Counted from the stretch's first letter, positions 48,640 through 60,737 are shown. The stretch is 64,000 nucleotides of DNA from Guadua angustifolia (GCA_036346375.1 CM070504.1:9917890-9981889), one strand, 5' to 3'. Notes: generated by a model not told the origin, from the letters alone. Made by a program: numbers and translations.

Positions 48640-50079
48640 ATGGTTTGTTGCTAAGATGTCTTGAAGGCGATGAAACCAAAGTAGTTATGGGAGAAGTGCA
48701 TGAAGGTATTTGTGGATCCCATCAATCGGCTGTTGAGGCGTACTGGGTATCAACGTGCAATTGGCTCCAGCATTGGCTTTACATCTGATTATCAAGCCTT
48801 GGCCATTTAAAAGATAGGGAATACATGTAATCAGACAAATATTTTTCGTATCATGCAAAGGCTATAAGTTTATTTTGGCCACAACCGATTATTTCTCCAA
48901 GTGGGTCGAGGCAATCCCACTTAAAAATGTTACAAGTGTTGAAACCATCGGATTTGTTACAGAACATATTGTCCAACGATTTGGAATACCGCAAACTATT
49001 ATGACCTGTCGAATATCTAAATATGTGGTATGAGTATGTACCAGAAACACAAAGATTATACCATATATACTCAAATCAGCATGTAGAAACTCCAGATATC
49101 ATGGACTCGATTCTATGGGATAAGATATACGCGGAGAGGATATCTCCATATTAGGAAGGACTTGATCACTTTCCCGCTACGAGGAAATCGACTCAAGTGC
49201 ACCTGGTATCCACGGAAGTTTGGATATGCTACGGAGATCGATATGACGATGGACTCCTCATCATCTACGATCTGGTATCCTAAGCTGACTATAACTCAAC
49301 TTGAGATAGGGCTACCCCGACCATATAAGGCCAGGGATAGGTATCCTTAGGAGGAGGGCCAAGAGAAAAGGGAGAAGGCTTCTAGAGATAGTTTTTACAA
49401 GACGCAGAGCAACTAGGAGCTAATGGATCATGCTTCGTCAATCTCCAGCTATAGTTTAGCCATTGCTTAGATCCAATCTTCATTGTAACTAGGGCTAGAC
49501 AATTCGCTCTGTACTCGATACACCAATTTCATACATCATCCACACAGGACGTGTGTCACTGTCATCGTGCTTGACTCTAATAACCGAAGGTACCCGAAAT
49601 CATAAGTTTATTATTGAGTTCTAACCTTCGACATGACTGATCTAGGTACTGTGTTTATGTTCGGAGAGTTTCAAAGTTTTGCTAGAAGTTTGGGCATTAA
49701 GTTATTAAATTCATTGCCTTATCATGCTCAAGCTAATGATCGAGCTGAATCATCAAACAAAACATTGATCAAGCTGATCAAAAGGAAGATTGAGGAAAAA
49801 CCAAAGAATTGACACGTAACGCTGTCGAAGTTATTATGGGTTTATCGGCTTGCATGTCATGGTGCGATGAAGTTACCACCCTGCCAAATGGTTTATGGAC
49901 AGGAGGCCATTTTGCCTGTAGAAATCAATATTGGCTCCATACGAACAGCTAGGCAAGATGGTTTGTTGGCTCAAGACTATAAGAAGTTGATGATCAATAA
50001 TTTGGATGATTTGATAGAATTATGCTTACACACATTGGATCGGCTTAAGAAGAATAAGGCAAGAGTTGCAAAGGCTTAT
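48640..50079 (+). pseudogene. Tat-lineage integrase, split by a solo LTR
   Basis: The N-terminal zinc-binding region is visible (VHEGICGSHQSAVEAYW near 48700). The catalytic core begins with ATTDYFSKWVEAIPLKN near 48880 and RFGIPQTIMT near 48990. After the solo LTR at 49007-49633 the core resumes (FGEFQSFARSLGIKLL, HAQANDRAESSNKTL) and runs to KKNKARVAKAY at 50079. Several stops make it inactive. Confidence 0.83.
49007..49633 (+). mobile_element. Solo LTR inside the Tat integrase
   Basis: 627 bp bounded by TGTCGAA and TTCGACA inverted ends, with near-matching target duplications TGACC (49002-49006) and TGACT (49634-49638). A TATA-like CATATAAGG lies near 49322. Removal restores the integrase reading ...QTIMTDLGT. 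Confidence 0.8.
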
Positions 50080-51654
50080 TGAAAACATCTAGACCCCTAA
50101 TTTATTTTGGTTTTGGTAATTAATGACAATCGCAATTAAGGGACTAATATTTTCTTTGAGTATGTTTGAATATAGGTTGGTCCTAGATATGAAAAACAAT
50201 GAAGCATGAAAATGAAGCTAAAGAAGATCAATGCATCAAGCTAAAGAGATAAGGTACGAAATTGAGGACCTTTTCGTAGCTTTTACCGATCACAAAGCAT
50301 TGGAGAAAGATCGAATTACTAGAATAGATGTCGTACTATTAAGAGGGACTCTTGATTAGTAGTTTGGTGTGTTATTAGTGAAAAATGGCTCAAATCAATG
50401 CTCATAAAATGACTATTTTTAATTGAGACAAAAATAAAAGAATGAAATCTCTATTGGGCGGCTGGACCAGTAATACTACCAGACTACCGCCCATAGTAGT
50501 GTGGTACTACCGCTCTGATCTGCAGTACTAGCCCCAGGCTCGATACTTATATTACAGAGAAGTATGATTTTGAGTAAGCACCAGGCCGGCACTATCGCCC
50601 CTTGGGGGCAGTATTGTCGCTCGGTCGGCACTACCAACCCTATGTGGGCAATACTGCTGGACAGTCGGTAGAACCGGCTCTAGGGTCGGTAGTTTTATTC
50701 CAAAGGGGGTGTTTTTGAAGTTAGCTCGGAAGGCACTACCAACTCCAGATGGGCGGTATTGCCGCTCAGTCAGCACTACCGCTTAGCATGGGCGGTAGTG
50801 TCGACCTCAGGGTAACGGCTAGTCTGTCAGTGCATTTAATGTCCACAGTCGACCGTTGGACCTAAGACCAGCAGTACCGGCCCCAAATGGGTGGTAGTGC
50901 TGGCCACCCTGAATTTTCAGGGGTTTGGTAGAAACGGTTAGCACAATTAATTAGGGCTATAAATACACCCCCATATGCAGCATAGAGCACTTCTTGGACT
51001 CCTATTTCATATTCTTGAGCTCTAGTGTGCACTCTTCTACTCAATTGCATTAAATTCACATTTGAGGAGTAGTTGAGTGAAAATCAAGCGAGAGCATTAA
51101 ATTGAGCCATTTAGACACTTGATTCACCTCAAGCGATCGTCAAAGTTTATTACTTTTGGAGGTTATCACCTCTAAACGGCTTGGAGGTGTTTATATGCGG
51201 TGAGCTTCTCGACGAAGATTGTGAGAAGCTCTAGCAAGTTGTGAAGGCTCGAGTTCACCTACTCAGAGTGGGGAAGAACTACCATAGTGATCGAGAAAAG
51301 CTCAAGAGGTTGGAGCCGGCTTGAAGTTGTTTAAGTCGCCTTAATATGGATTAGGGGAGATCGGCAAGTCTCCAAGATCATGAGATAAAATTTGTGTCTC
51401 ATTCTCTTGTGGTTTGCATTCATCATTCTTGTGCTAAACTTATAATTCTAGCAATTTGGATATATTACTTGTGCTTAGAATTATCTCTTGCTCATACTTG
51501 AATTGATAGAGTGCTTAGTGATCACTAGAAAATTTGGTTGTAAATTGTCTTAATTGTAATTCTAGCTTAGTGATTTTATTAATTGCAATTAGTATTGAAA
51601 AATTTAGAAACCTCCTATTCACTCCTTCTCTAGTCGGTTATCCTTGATCCTACA
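50080..51654 (+). mobile_element. Solo LTR of a long-LTR copia-like element
   Basis: 1575 bp, starting TGAAAACATCTAGACCCC and ending CCTTGATCCTACA, with target duplications CTTAT (50075-50079) and CTTGT (51655-51659, one mismatch). It contains a TATA box (GGGCTATAAATACACC near 50963) and many degenerate copies of a CACTACC/GGTAGTG motif between 50470 and 50900. The ends resemble those of the copia-like LTR at 52401, suggesting related families. Tat coding sequence resumes at once (NKKVMPKSFCEVDLVWKT). Confidence 0.8.
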
Positions 51655-52143
51655 CTTGTAACAAAAAGGTAATGCCAAAATCATTTTGTGAAGTCGATTT
51701 AGTCTGGAAAACCATATTACCTGATCTAGGGATAACCAATTTGGTAAGTGGTCTTCGACATGGGAAGATTTGTATAAGATACATCGGCTAGTGGATGAAA
51801 ATTCCTACATTTTAGAGACGTTGGAAGAGTGGCGTTTCTTAAGGCGATTAATGGAAAATACTTGAAGAAATACTATTCTAGCGTTTGGATTGGTTCTTGA
51901 TTCGCTAAAGGCAGCTATCGGTATTAGAAGGCCGAATTAACTCATTGCAGTTAATTCTGGCTAAACTAGGATTTAAAAGCCGATTACATGCATCACATCG
52001 AAAGGAATAAAAGCATGAATATGAATCAGTTAAATAGTTGATTGATATTACAAAGTACTTAGAATATTCTAAAGAATTGTTTTAAGACAACCAGTATTAC
52101 AAAACACAAAATATTGTTCTAAAGAAGTCACGAGACAAGCCGA

Positions 52144-52400
52144 TCAAATTCTAAAATTACAAAGTTTTGTGCCCAAAGCCGAATGCTCAACAGCCTTGGC
52201 AGTGATCACCTCCACGTCCTCCAATATCTTGTCGTCTTCTTCTTGAGAACCTGGGATGGGAGTGATCTTAGCAGTTTGCTTCTTGATTGACACAACGGCC
52301 ATGCCAAGACCAAGCTTCTGATTCTTCAAGGCTGAAGTTGTAGTTTCCATATGCTCATTTGACTCAGCTAGAAAGGCATTCACCTTTGCCAGTTCTTCCT
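52144..52400 (-). pseudogene. Antisense frame in the 3' region of the Tat element, cut by the copia-like insertion
   Basis: The minus-strand frame (80 codons from Met, open further upstream to the insertion) encodes a charged, helical segment (NAFLAESNEHMETTTSAL). Tat-lineage elements often carry antisense frames between pol and the 3' LTR; this position fits, but the protein itself is not recognised. The insertion at 52401 truncates it. Confidence 0.4.
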
Positions 52401-53230
52401 TGTAGGGTCGAGGATGCGCCTAGAGGGGGGGTGAATAGGCGTTTATAAAAATCGATCGCTCACTAATTCAATTCGCTCTAATCAACCCCTATGTCAAAAC
52501 CTAATCAATTTATATATGCGGAAGCGATAAACTAGGTTTTGACAATTAAAGCCTAAATCAACTAGGCTCACTAGTGCACTAACTAATTTATGTCTCTAAA
52601 CAAGAATTGCTATATTGAATAAACAAATTATACTAAGCAATTCTAATGCATTCAAGCAATTGATAAATATTCAATAATAATGCATTCAAGCAATTGATAA
52701 ATATTCAATAATGTAAAGTGCTTGAATATAAATGAGACAAGAGACAACCGATATTTTTCCGTGGTGTTCGGAGACTTGCGGTCTCCCTAGTCCACGTTGA
52801 GGCTAGCCCGACCACTCGGACCGGCTCCCGCTCGAGCACCGCCTCTTTCCACTAGTCGTGGTTTTTCACGCTGCGCATAGGCTCAACCCGAACCTTCACA
52901 AACTTGCGGGGCTTCTCACACCTCGAGCTCCGCGCAAGACGACGCCTCGCCGTCTAGGAGTCGGCAACCTCCAAGAGTAACAAGCCGCTCCTTCGCTTGA
53001 ACTTCACCGGCACTGTGAATCGCTCCTCGGTGATCACCAAGTGCAACACATGCACAAGGCCTCCTCAAGTGCAACACATGCACAAGAGGTACCCAAACCA
53101 CTTCCTAATTGCAACGAATGCAATAAGTCTCACTCTTAGCTCAAGAATCAAATGGGGAAGAGCAACACATGCACTTCACTCCCACAACCTCAAAACACAG
53201 CAACAACACTAGCCCCAAGCCCCCAAGGGG

Positions 53231-53238
53231 TATTTATA
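53231..53238 (-). promoter_or_regulatory. TATA box of the copia-like LTR (3' copy)
   Basis: The complement reads GGCTATAAATACCCC. The equivalent in the 5' LTR is at 61575-61582. It is the only well-formed TATA box I noticed in the LTR. Confidence 0.65.
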
Positions 53239-53847
53239 GCCTCCACCAAAGAAACTAGCCGTTGGGACAAGAAACGCGCGAAGCAGAAAAAACACGGTCC
53301 GATGGGACCTCATCCGTCCGCCGGACCTCCGACCAGCGATCGGAAAAACGGCCGTTATAATGGCGGTTGGACGCCTGACCTCTGATGCGCGCGCTGGCGA
53401 ATCAACCGCCTCTCCTCGGTCCGACCGCCATTCAACGCCGACAAAAACCAAAACGCAACCGCAAATGCCCTCTCGAAAACATGTACCGCCACGGGGCGGT
53501 GGCACCGCCCACGGCCCGAGCCGGACCAGGCGGTCGCCGCCCACCGCCACCACTCGCACCGCCGCCGGAAAACACAAACCGAGAAACCCGGTCCAAACCT
53601 CGGCGGTGTGGCCGCAGGGCGGTCACACCGCCCTTCACACGCCGGTTGCACCAACCGGCCGGCCGCCGCCATGAGCCTAGTGATCGCCACCGCCACTTCA
53701 GCCGAGGCACACGCGGAGGAAAAAATCACACCATGGCCGGTCCGGCCGGAAGGCTCCGGTGGCACCGCTCAACTCCACCGCATAAGCGCACCAAAAACAG
53801 CCACCTGGAAAATACACACTGAAACCCTAAGGTCGGTTGCACCTCAC

Positions 53848-54034
53848 GACAATTGGTCACACCACATGACGATTGGTCACACCGCTCAACAATTGGTCAC
53901 ACCACAATTAGGGTTAGCCACACCATGGTTGGTTGGACCGCTTGAGGGTTGGTTGCACCACAATTAGGGTTAGCACACCATGGCCGGTTGCACCACATGA
54001 CAATTGGTTGCACCACTCAAAGATTGGTCACACC
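53848..54034. repeat. Short direct repeats in the U3 of the copia-like LTR
   Basis: Seven or eight loosely tandem units built on (A)CAATTGGTCACACCACA or GGTTGCACCAC, about 20-30 bp apart, with GGTTAGC(C)ACACCATGG variants between. Equivalent units lie at 62190-62375 in the other LTR. Confidence 0.75.
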
Positions 54035-54100
54035 GCACAATTATGGATTTTTCACAAACTTTTTCTCCGAAGATCCAAATGCAATTCTTTGAGCCTCAAG

Positions 54101-55450
54101 ATGATCAACACATGATCATACACCCGTGCAAAACACATTTGCACCAATTTAGCCCAAGCTCAAAGAATTCAACCCAAATTGCGAAAACACAATTTCGCAA
54201 TCAACTAAAGAACTATTTGCAAAACGTATTAAGCAAATCAAACTCGAGTTTATGAGATTAATCCCCCTAGCCATGTGAAGGTCAACACAAGACCCGGTCA
54301 ACTTGCCAACACCGTTGCAAGCCCCACTCACATGCTCTCGAATTCGGACTCATAAACCTCGGTTTATTCGCTGTGAACTTGCAAATAACATAATAAACAC
54401 ATTTCATGCTTGAGCACTACTCTTTGCAACACATGCAGAAGTCTAGCTCCAAGCAACATCAATTCACGATGCATGAACTCTCTAATTGCAACACATGCAA
54501 TTCTCTAGTTCCATGCAACACCAAAACCAACTCCACATCAAAACCAAATCAACAGTATGAGCTCTTTACTCGCAACACATGCAAGCCTCTAGCTCCATAC
54601 AAACACATAAACACCAAATCGTGCTTGAGCTCTCTCCTTTTGCAACACATGCAAAACTTAGCTCCAAGCAACGCCAAGGTTTTATAAAGATTTGTTTCGA
54701 ACCAAAACGTGAAGCTTCAACTAATGCAACACATGCAAAAGTGAACTCCACGCAAAAGCCAACGCACTAGCTTATCCTATTTGCAACACATGCAAATCAA
54801 AGCATAATGCGAAAACCAAATACAACCAAGCATAAGTTTAACCCATTCGCAACACATGCCAAATGGTTAACCCTCATGCAAAAACCAAATCCAAATGGTT
54901 TGAGCTCGAGTGAACGCAGAATGAGATCACCAACACATGATGAAGCTCAAGCTAGGGAACGACCCCTCTTAATAGCACGGCGATAAAACCTTAGACTCAA
55001 AGACTACAAAAGTCCTTAGCCTATCTAATTATACCTTCGCCACAAGACAAGCAATCCCTTTGGGGTCTTTTATGATTGACACTTGATTTCTCCCGGGATC
55101 ATCACTCGACTCCTCTTGGGATCCACTCTTGGCGCCCATCAACTCATGATGCCGTCCTTGTCCCGTTTTCATCATCTCATTCATCTTTGGACCTAACTCA
55201 AACATAACTCAAGAAACTTGTTAGTCCAAGATGCATGGTTGTCTCAATTATCTCTTGCACTCCATTAACACATAATGGATGCCTTTAGATCAATTGAGCA
55301 CAACCTAAACCAATTGAAATGATTGTAAATGTGTCTTAAGTATAATAATGCAACACATGCGTAATTATACTTAAGAACTATTCATTTGTCCTCAATTAAT
55401 CACGGAGCACCATCAACACATGATGAAGTGTTCTTTAATGATTAATAAGA
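54101..55450. repeat. Array of imperfect hairpins with a constant AACACAT loop (3' LTR)
   Basis: The loop AACACAT occurs at 54107, 54428, 54490, 54574, 54644, 54728, 54785, 54851, 54932, 55267, 55352 and 55414 (first base). It is flanked by inverted arms that differ from unit to unit: ATGATC/GATCAT, AATTGC/GCAATT, TTTTGC/GCAAAA, ATTTGC/GCAAAT, TCCATT/AATGGA. In the core (54400-54960) outer arms of about 20 bases also pair imperfectly, for example TGCTTGAGC with GCTCCAAGCA. Three or four further loops lie at 53045, 53073, 53113 (AACGAAT) and 53164. Confidence 0.8.
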
Positions 55451-56126
55451 CGAATGAACTCAATTTAAATTATCATTTAAATTGATATGAGTATATATTA
55501 ACTACACAAGTTTTCATATACTCATGTTGATGAGAAGTAATGATCCATTATATGTAAATTGTATGGAAATGATCATTACTCTAAATCATCAACTATAGAA
55601 TACACCCCACATGTATATGTGCATAAATATGATTGACTTAGAGATAATATGCACATATTCACTTTAATCATATTGGAGTATATCCTATATTACCATGAGT
55701 ATACTTATAACTAGGCAATTTAAATATATACTCAATGATTTAGTTTCTTTGTCTTGATCCTTATGTGTATCAATAAAGACTCGATCAATACAACGAAACT
55801 ATCAAGTTAAATCATGAACTCCCCCTAAGTGTGTGCATCCATGTAATGTATGGATTGGGAACATGATGCACGTTTTGTGGTTAATATAACGGGATATTCA
55901 TATTTTAACTTGACTCCAAAGTATGCACTTAATACTAGAATGAATATGCAAACATACCTTGGGTTTTCCATTTTTCAATGCGATGAGACTAAACAAAGAT
56001 ATTCTAAACAAAACAAGTTAGTCTCGATATAAGATTGACATTAATAACAATATCGCATTAGGGATTAACTCAATATTAGATTTGTCATTAACACCAAAAC
56101 CATAACTAATGAAGGTTGAACTTACA

Positions 56127-58948
56127 ATCTCCCCCTTTTTGGTGATTAATGACAAATCCAAGCTTAATAAGCTCATTTGGATTAAAACTAACATATCGAG
56201 AGAATTTAAGCCATTTGAATACATATGCATATTGTAAACAATATAAGCATTGACAATTTGGAATGCATATGAGAATTAATTCTCCCCCTTAATCATATTA
56301 AGCTTACTTTTTAAACCAAATGACATTAAGCTTCCTAATTCTCCCCCTTTTGGCATTAAGCACCAAAAATGGAAAACAATAAAATTTACTTGAAAAACAT
56401 GCTCCCCCTTTTTGGCAAACATATTTAAATACTCTCCCCCTTTTTAATAAATTAATTATTCTTCCCCTTTTTGGCATTTAACAATTTCTTTTAGGGGTCT
56501 AATCTAATGAAGGTCATACAAGAATTAGAAGGATACTAATGACCTTGGCAGTGAATTAGATTTTAGATACCAATTGAAAAAGGTAGGCAATAAAATCCCA
56601 AATGAAAAGGATATACAAGGAATAAAACAAGTTTTCATTTGAAATATGGCCTGATACCAAAAGAAGAAAACTCGAAAAGAGACCATATTTGGGATTTTGG
56701 ATACCACTTTAAAAGAATTAAGCATTTTGCAAATATGGATACCACTTGTAAAAACAAATAAGCATGAAAAGCAAAGAAGGGTATCGAACGGTTTATTTGA
56801 AAAATATTCAAATAATTCACTCCTCATTTTATTAGGCTTTGTAAATTTCAATATGATTCTTTTAAAGAATCCAACACTTTGCCTAATAGGGACAAACGAG
56901 GAACCCAAAGGAAATAGATACCACTTGAGACAATAGATACCACTTGTAAAAGTTAATCTCAAGGGTTTGCTTGAAGATCCAAAGGAAATGAGCCTTTTCA
57001 AATTTTGATTTAAGAACAAAGCTCAACGATAGATTTTCCTCTTTTAAGTATTTCAACACATAAAGATTCTCACACAGAGAAGTCTTAGGCGGTTGAACTT
57101 ACAATTTTAGCTTGAGAGAAAACTCTTACTCAATAATGTGGGTATCGCAATAATGCTACAACGAGGTAATGAAATACCACTTGTAGGAAATAAGTGAATT
57201 CAATGATACCACTTGGAGAAAAGAATCTCAATTATACCACTTGTAAGCATATGGATGAATAAATGCTCAATTGATACCACTTGAAAAGCGATCAAATAAA
57301 TTTTAGAATTTTTAAATTTTGCACAAATGAACTTTGGGATAGCAAGAATCATTTCCAAAAAGAATTTTTTTTGAAAAAGGAGGTTCCAATCAAAAGATAT
57401 CCCAAAAGAAAACTCGAAAAAATCTGAAATTTCAGAGCTCAGCATGCCATGGCCGGTGTGACCGCTCTAGGTCCGGTCCAACCGGCCCTGAGGGCAGTGC
57501 AACCGCAGGGGGGGCGGTTGGACCGACCCTGACAGGCTGAAAAACCCGACTTTTTGCAAATTTTGTCAAAATTGACTCAAACAAAGTCCAAAAAATTTGA
57601 AATTTTGAGGAGATGAACTTTGGACTAATTAAAAGGTTTTGCAAAAAGAATTTTCTCAAAATAAATTTTATTTTGAAAGTTATGGCAATTTACGCTTTGA
57701 GGCATAAAAGGAAATTGATTTTCACTTAAAAGCCTCAAAATGCAATTCAATTTGGATTTCATGCAATTTTGATTTTCATGGCTTAGTTAGGTATATCAAG
57801 ATTGTTTATAGCCAAGATTTGATATGAAATCCAACTTGAATGCCATCATTTTGACATATTGCTCAATTAGGCTATTTTGGATCAACTCAAATCGTTTTGA
57901 GCCAAATTCGATTTCAACATATAGGTTTTCATTTTGAAAGCTTGTAAAACTTTTGAAATACTTAATAGAATACCTTTTCAAAGCTTTTCGCAAATTTGGG
58001 TCTTTTAAATATGATTTTTGACTTTTGTCCTAAATAGTCCAATTTGAAGAAGCAATAAGAGAACAAGTCAAAATCAACAACACAAGAATTCAATTAAAGC
58101 AAGGGTAAGATATATGGATTTGAATTTTGTGTATGAGTCTAAAATACCATTTTGAATCATAATTCTACACAAGAATGGATCCAAATGGAGAAACTCACTA
58201 AGTGCAATAGTATGACCATTCTGGGTCAAGTATAGTTTTCGGTGAGTTTCAAAATCAAATATCTTTTGATAAGTTGGTCTTTTGAAAATCTTTTGAACAC
58301 GAAAATTGTTAAGGATGACCAACTCTAGGATTTTCATTTTGGAGTTATTTTCAAAATCCTTTTACTTTTATTTTTATGAAAATTATAAGTTTAAATCAAA
58401 ATCAAGATACTAGTAACTAGATTTTGGGCTAAAACTTGTTTTCTTTTGAGATTAGTTTTGTAAAGCCAAAACCATTGAAAAACCTTTTGAAAGCATTTGT
58501 ATACACTTTTCAACTAGTTTTTCACAATTTTACTAATAGTATACAAAATTTTGGTTTTTGGCTAAATGGTTGATTTTGAAATTATATATATTTGCACTTA
58601 TATTAATATGGGCACACGTAGGGATGTGGTACACATGAATATGAATTAACACTCCCTAAATGTGCCACTACATAACTTGCTCAAGATTTACAATTAAGAG
58701 AATAGATAAGAGGCGAGAGCAAGTGGCCATAACAAGTAATCTAAATTGATATTCATTAATATTGCATTATAACCTACACAAGGCTATAAGTTTAAATAAT
58801 AATCAATTTAAATACTTGTTACCCGAGATAACATTGGCTCATGATGGACTTGATAATTTTCTTGCTTGACACCACTTGTAGACGAATGTAATCCTTCTCC
58901 TCTTGATGTGCAAGCGTCCAATCCATCTCTTTATTGCCTAAAATTCTT
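56127..58948 (-). other. Non-coding internal region of the copia-like element
   Basis: No pol homology on either strand. Immediately inside the 3' LTR is a polypurine tract (AAAAAGGGGGAGA on the minus strand, 56127-56140). Very similar tracts recur near 56281, 56340, 56401, 56436 and 56463. Between 56520 and 57290 a motif ATACCACTTG(TA) recurs at least eight times. A GC-rich patch (57440-57530) carries CCGGTCCAACCGG-like words shared with the LTR. Confidence 0.7.
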
Positions 58949-60690
58949 TTATGCGGTTTTTGGTACCCAATCCTTGTTGGGTCCGACAATGTTAGTCATA
59001 ATTGATTTAGGAACCCAAATGGTCCTAATTTTAGCATTTTTAAATTGACTAACATTACTAGAAATAGTTTTGCGAGAATTATTCCTCCTAGGCAAATAAT
59101 TGACATTTTTATGAATTGGCTTAGGAGGGCAATGATACTTTGCAAAATTATTTCTAGTTTGATCTCTTCTAAGCATGTGATTATTGAAATTATACATTGG
59201 CTTAGAGGATCTAGCATTTCTAGCAAATGTTTTGCTATAATTATTTTTCCTAAGCATATGATCATCATGATTTTTCTTATTCTTAGGAAATCTAGCATTT
59301 TGAGCAAACACATTTCTAGAATTACTCTTCCTATGCAAATGAATATCATTTTTAGCGGGCATAGGGGACTTGACAAGCTTGGCAAACACATTGCCATTCT
59401 TGTCCTTCCTAAGCAAATAATTTTCATTTACACGAATAGGCTTAGGAGTTATACCTTTGGGACAATCCTTATCAAGTGTCCCTTTTCCGACAATTGAAGC
59501 ACGTTCGCCGTTTGGTCCTCTCTTGACCTTCTTGTTGTGCTCAACGCCGGTTTGCCTCATGGTTGATGTTGTGGCCTTGTTATCCACTTGATTAGGGCAC
59601 ATAGAGGCGAGGTGGCCCTTCTTGTTGCAAGCAAAACACTTGATGGTCTTCGAGTGACGCGCGTTGTGTCTCGTCTTGCTATTCTCCCTCTTGGAGTTGT
59701 AGCCGAGTCCTCGCTTGTCTTGAGGCGCCCTTGGCTTGCTCAAGATTTCGTCGAGGAGGGCTTTTCCTTTAACGCATCTCTTCAAGTCATTTTCCAACTT
59801 AATGACTTGAGCCTTGAGCTTATTGTTTTCCTCTACAAGGTTAGCCTCACAAGACATAGAGGAAATAATAGCGATAGAATTTGAATTGGAGCTACAAGGC
59901 AAATCATCGCTAGAAGTGGATATGCATTTATTTGATGAATTGTTTGTGATAGGAATTGAGTGAGGCAATTCATCAACTAAATTACATTGAATGCCCATAT
60001 CCATACTAGCTTTAGTGAATTCCTTGAAAAGGATTTTCTCATGATTTTCTTTTAGAACATTATATTCATTTTGAAGTGAATCATGTTCTAACTTCAAAAC
60101 TTTGTATTTCTTTTTCTCCTTTCCAAGAAATTCATTGAGCTCCTCTAATAAATTCATAAGATCATCATATGAGGGCTCACCTTCATCATCACTTACCTCA
60201 TTCTTACCTTTCGCCATAAAGCAACGAATTTTTGATGGAATTGAAAAATCGTCGTCGCTTGAGGCGGAGGTTGAGGTTGATGGAGTTGTCGGTTCATCAA
60301 TTGATGTAGACGTTGAATGATCATCAACCGACACTTCCTCATCCTCATTGCAATCCTCAATTGTTGTGGATGATTCAAATTTATCTTGAAGTTTGATCCA
60401 CATTTCATGGCGCTTGAGAGGTTGCATATGAGATTAAATATTTCTCGCTCACAACACTAAATAAAGCATTAGTAGCTTGAGCGTCGAGATGTAGACATTT
60501 CTCCTCTCCTTTAGTTGGAGCAATTTCATTTAGTGGAGAAGAAATGCCGACATCTCGATCCACCAAATTTGTGGGCTCATGGATTTAAAATGATCGATCA
60601 TAAATAATTTCCATTGAGCATAATTTGATTCGTTTAGCATGAGTGGATCGTGAGAGTGCACTAAACCGCTAGGCGCCATCCTTTTACTCT
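58949..60690 (-). CDS. Copia-like gag polyprotein, frame-shifted near its N-terminal part
   Basis: The main frame (60427-58949, 492 codons) has an acidic Ser/Thr-rich region, coiled coils (about residues 90-135 and 195-225), and a CCHC zinc knuckle CFACNKKGHLASMC at about residues 264-277. A long basic C-terminal part then repeats an N(x)FAK/N(x)FA-type unit (near residues 345-470). The N-terminal capsid-like start is in other frames upstream (60690-60430), with NYAQWKLFMIDHFKSM recognisable, so the full gag is broken. Gag would form the particle and bind element RNA. It ends in a stop with no pol following. Confidence 0.8.
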
Positions 60691-60720
60691 CTAGGCGGTT
60701 AAGCCTAAAATGAGAGTGAC

Positions 60721-60737
60721 CGTGGCTCGATACCACT
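60721..60737 (-). promoter_or_regulatory. Primer-binding site of the copia-like element
   Basis: Directly inside the 5' LTR, the minus strand reads AG followed by TGGTATCGAGCCACG, similar to the site for initiator tRNA-Met. It fixes the element orientation as minus. Confidence 0.75.

Larger units (their letters stand above)
46000..52400 (+). mobile_element. Decayed Tat-lineage Ty3/gypsy element, host for nested insertions
   Basis: Plus-strand order: a gag-like stretch (46062-46283, with QAKLYNMINQSVYHALINQS), RT, RNase H, integrase, a post-integrase segment ending near 51870 (KYLKKYYSSVW) and a 3' region with an antisense frame at 52144-52400. The RT block resembles the Tat lineage (DFRDLNKA, DGNARYNQIFMAE, YIDDVVAKSK). 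Stops and frameshifts are frequent. Three solo LTRs and the copia-like element at 52401 interrupt it; the element's LTRs are not visible. Its left limit is approximate. Confidence 0.85.
52401..56126 (-). repeat. 3' LTR (3.73 kb) of the copia-like element
   Basis: Begins TGTAGGGTCGAGGATGCGCC as written and ends GGTTGAACTTACA, giving TGTAAG...CCCTACA in element orientation. It repeats at 60738 with an offset of about 8.33 kb and high identity; most differences are single-base indels in GC runs. A TATA box read on the minus strand lies at 53231-53238, so R-U5 is the leftmost 0.8 kb and U3 the rest. The U3 includes a short-unit repeat (AATTGGTCACACC, 53848-54034) and the hairpin array described separately. 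Confidence 0.85.

Noticed and set aside
53355..53822. Overlapping frames of up to 145 codons in the GC-rich part of the LTR (and at 61654-62173)
   Set aside because: Present on both strands, built of CCGGTC/CACCGC repeats, broken differently in the two LTRs, and within U3 upstream of the LTR TATA box.
54101..55450. CRISPR-like array suggested by regularly spaced short repeats
   Set aside because: The repeat is the loop of variable hairpins, spacing is irregular, and the context is a plant LTR; there are no cas genes.
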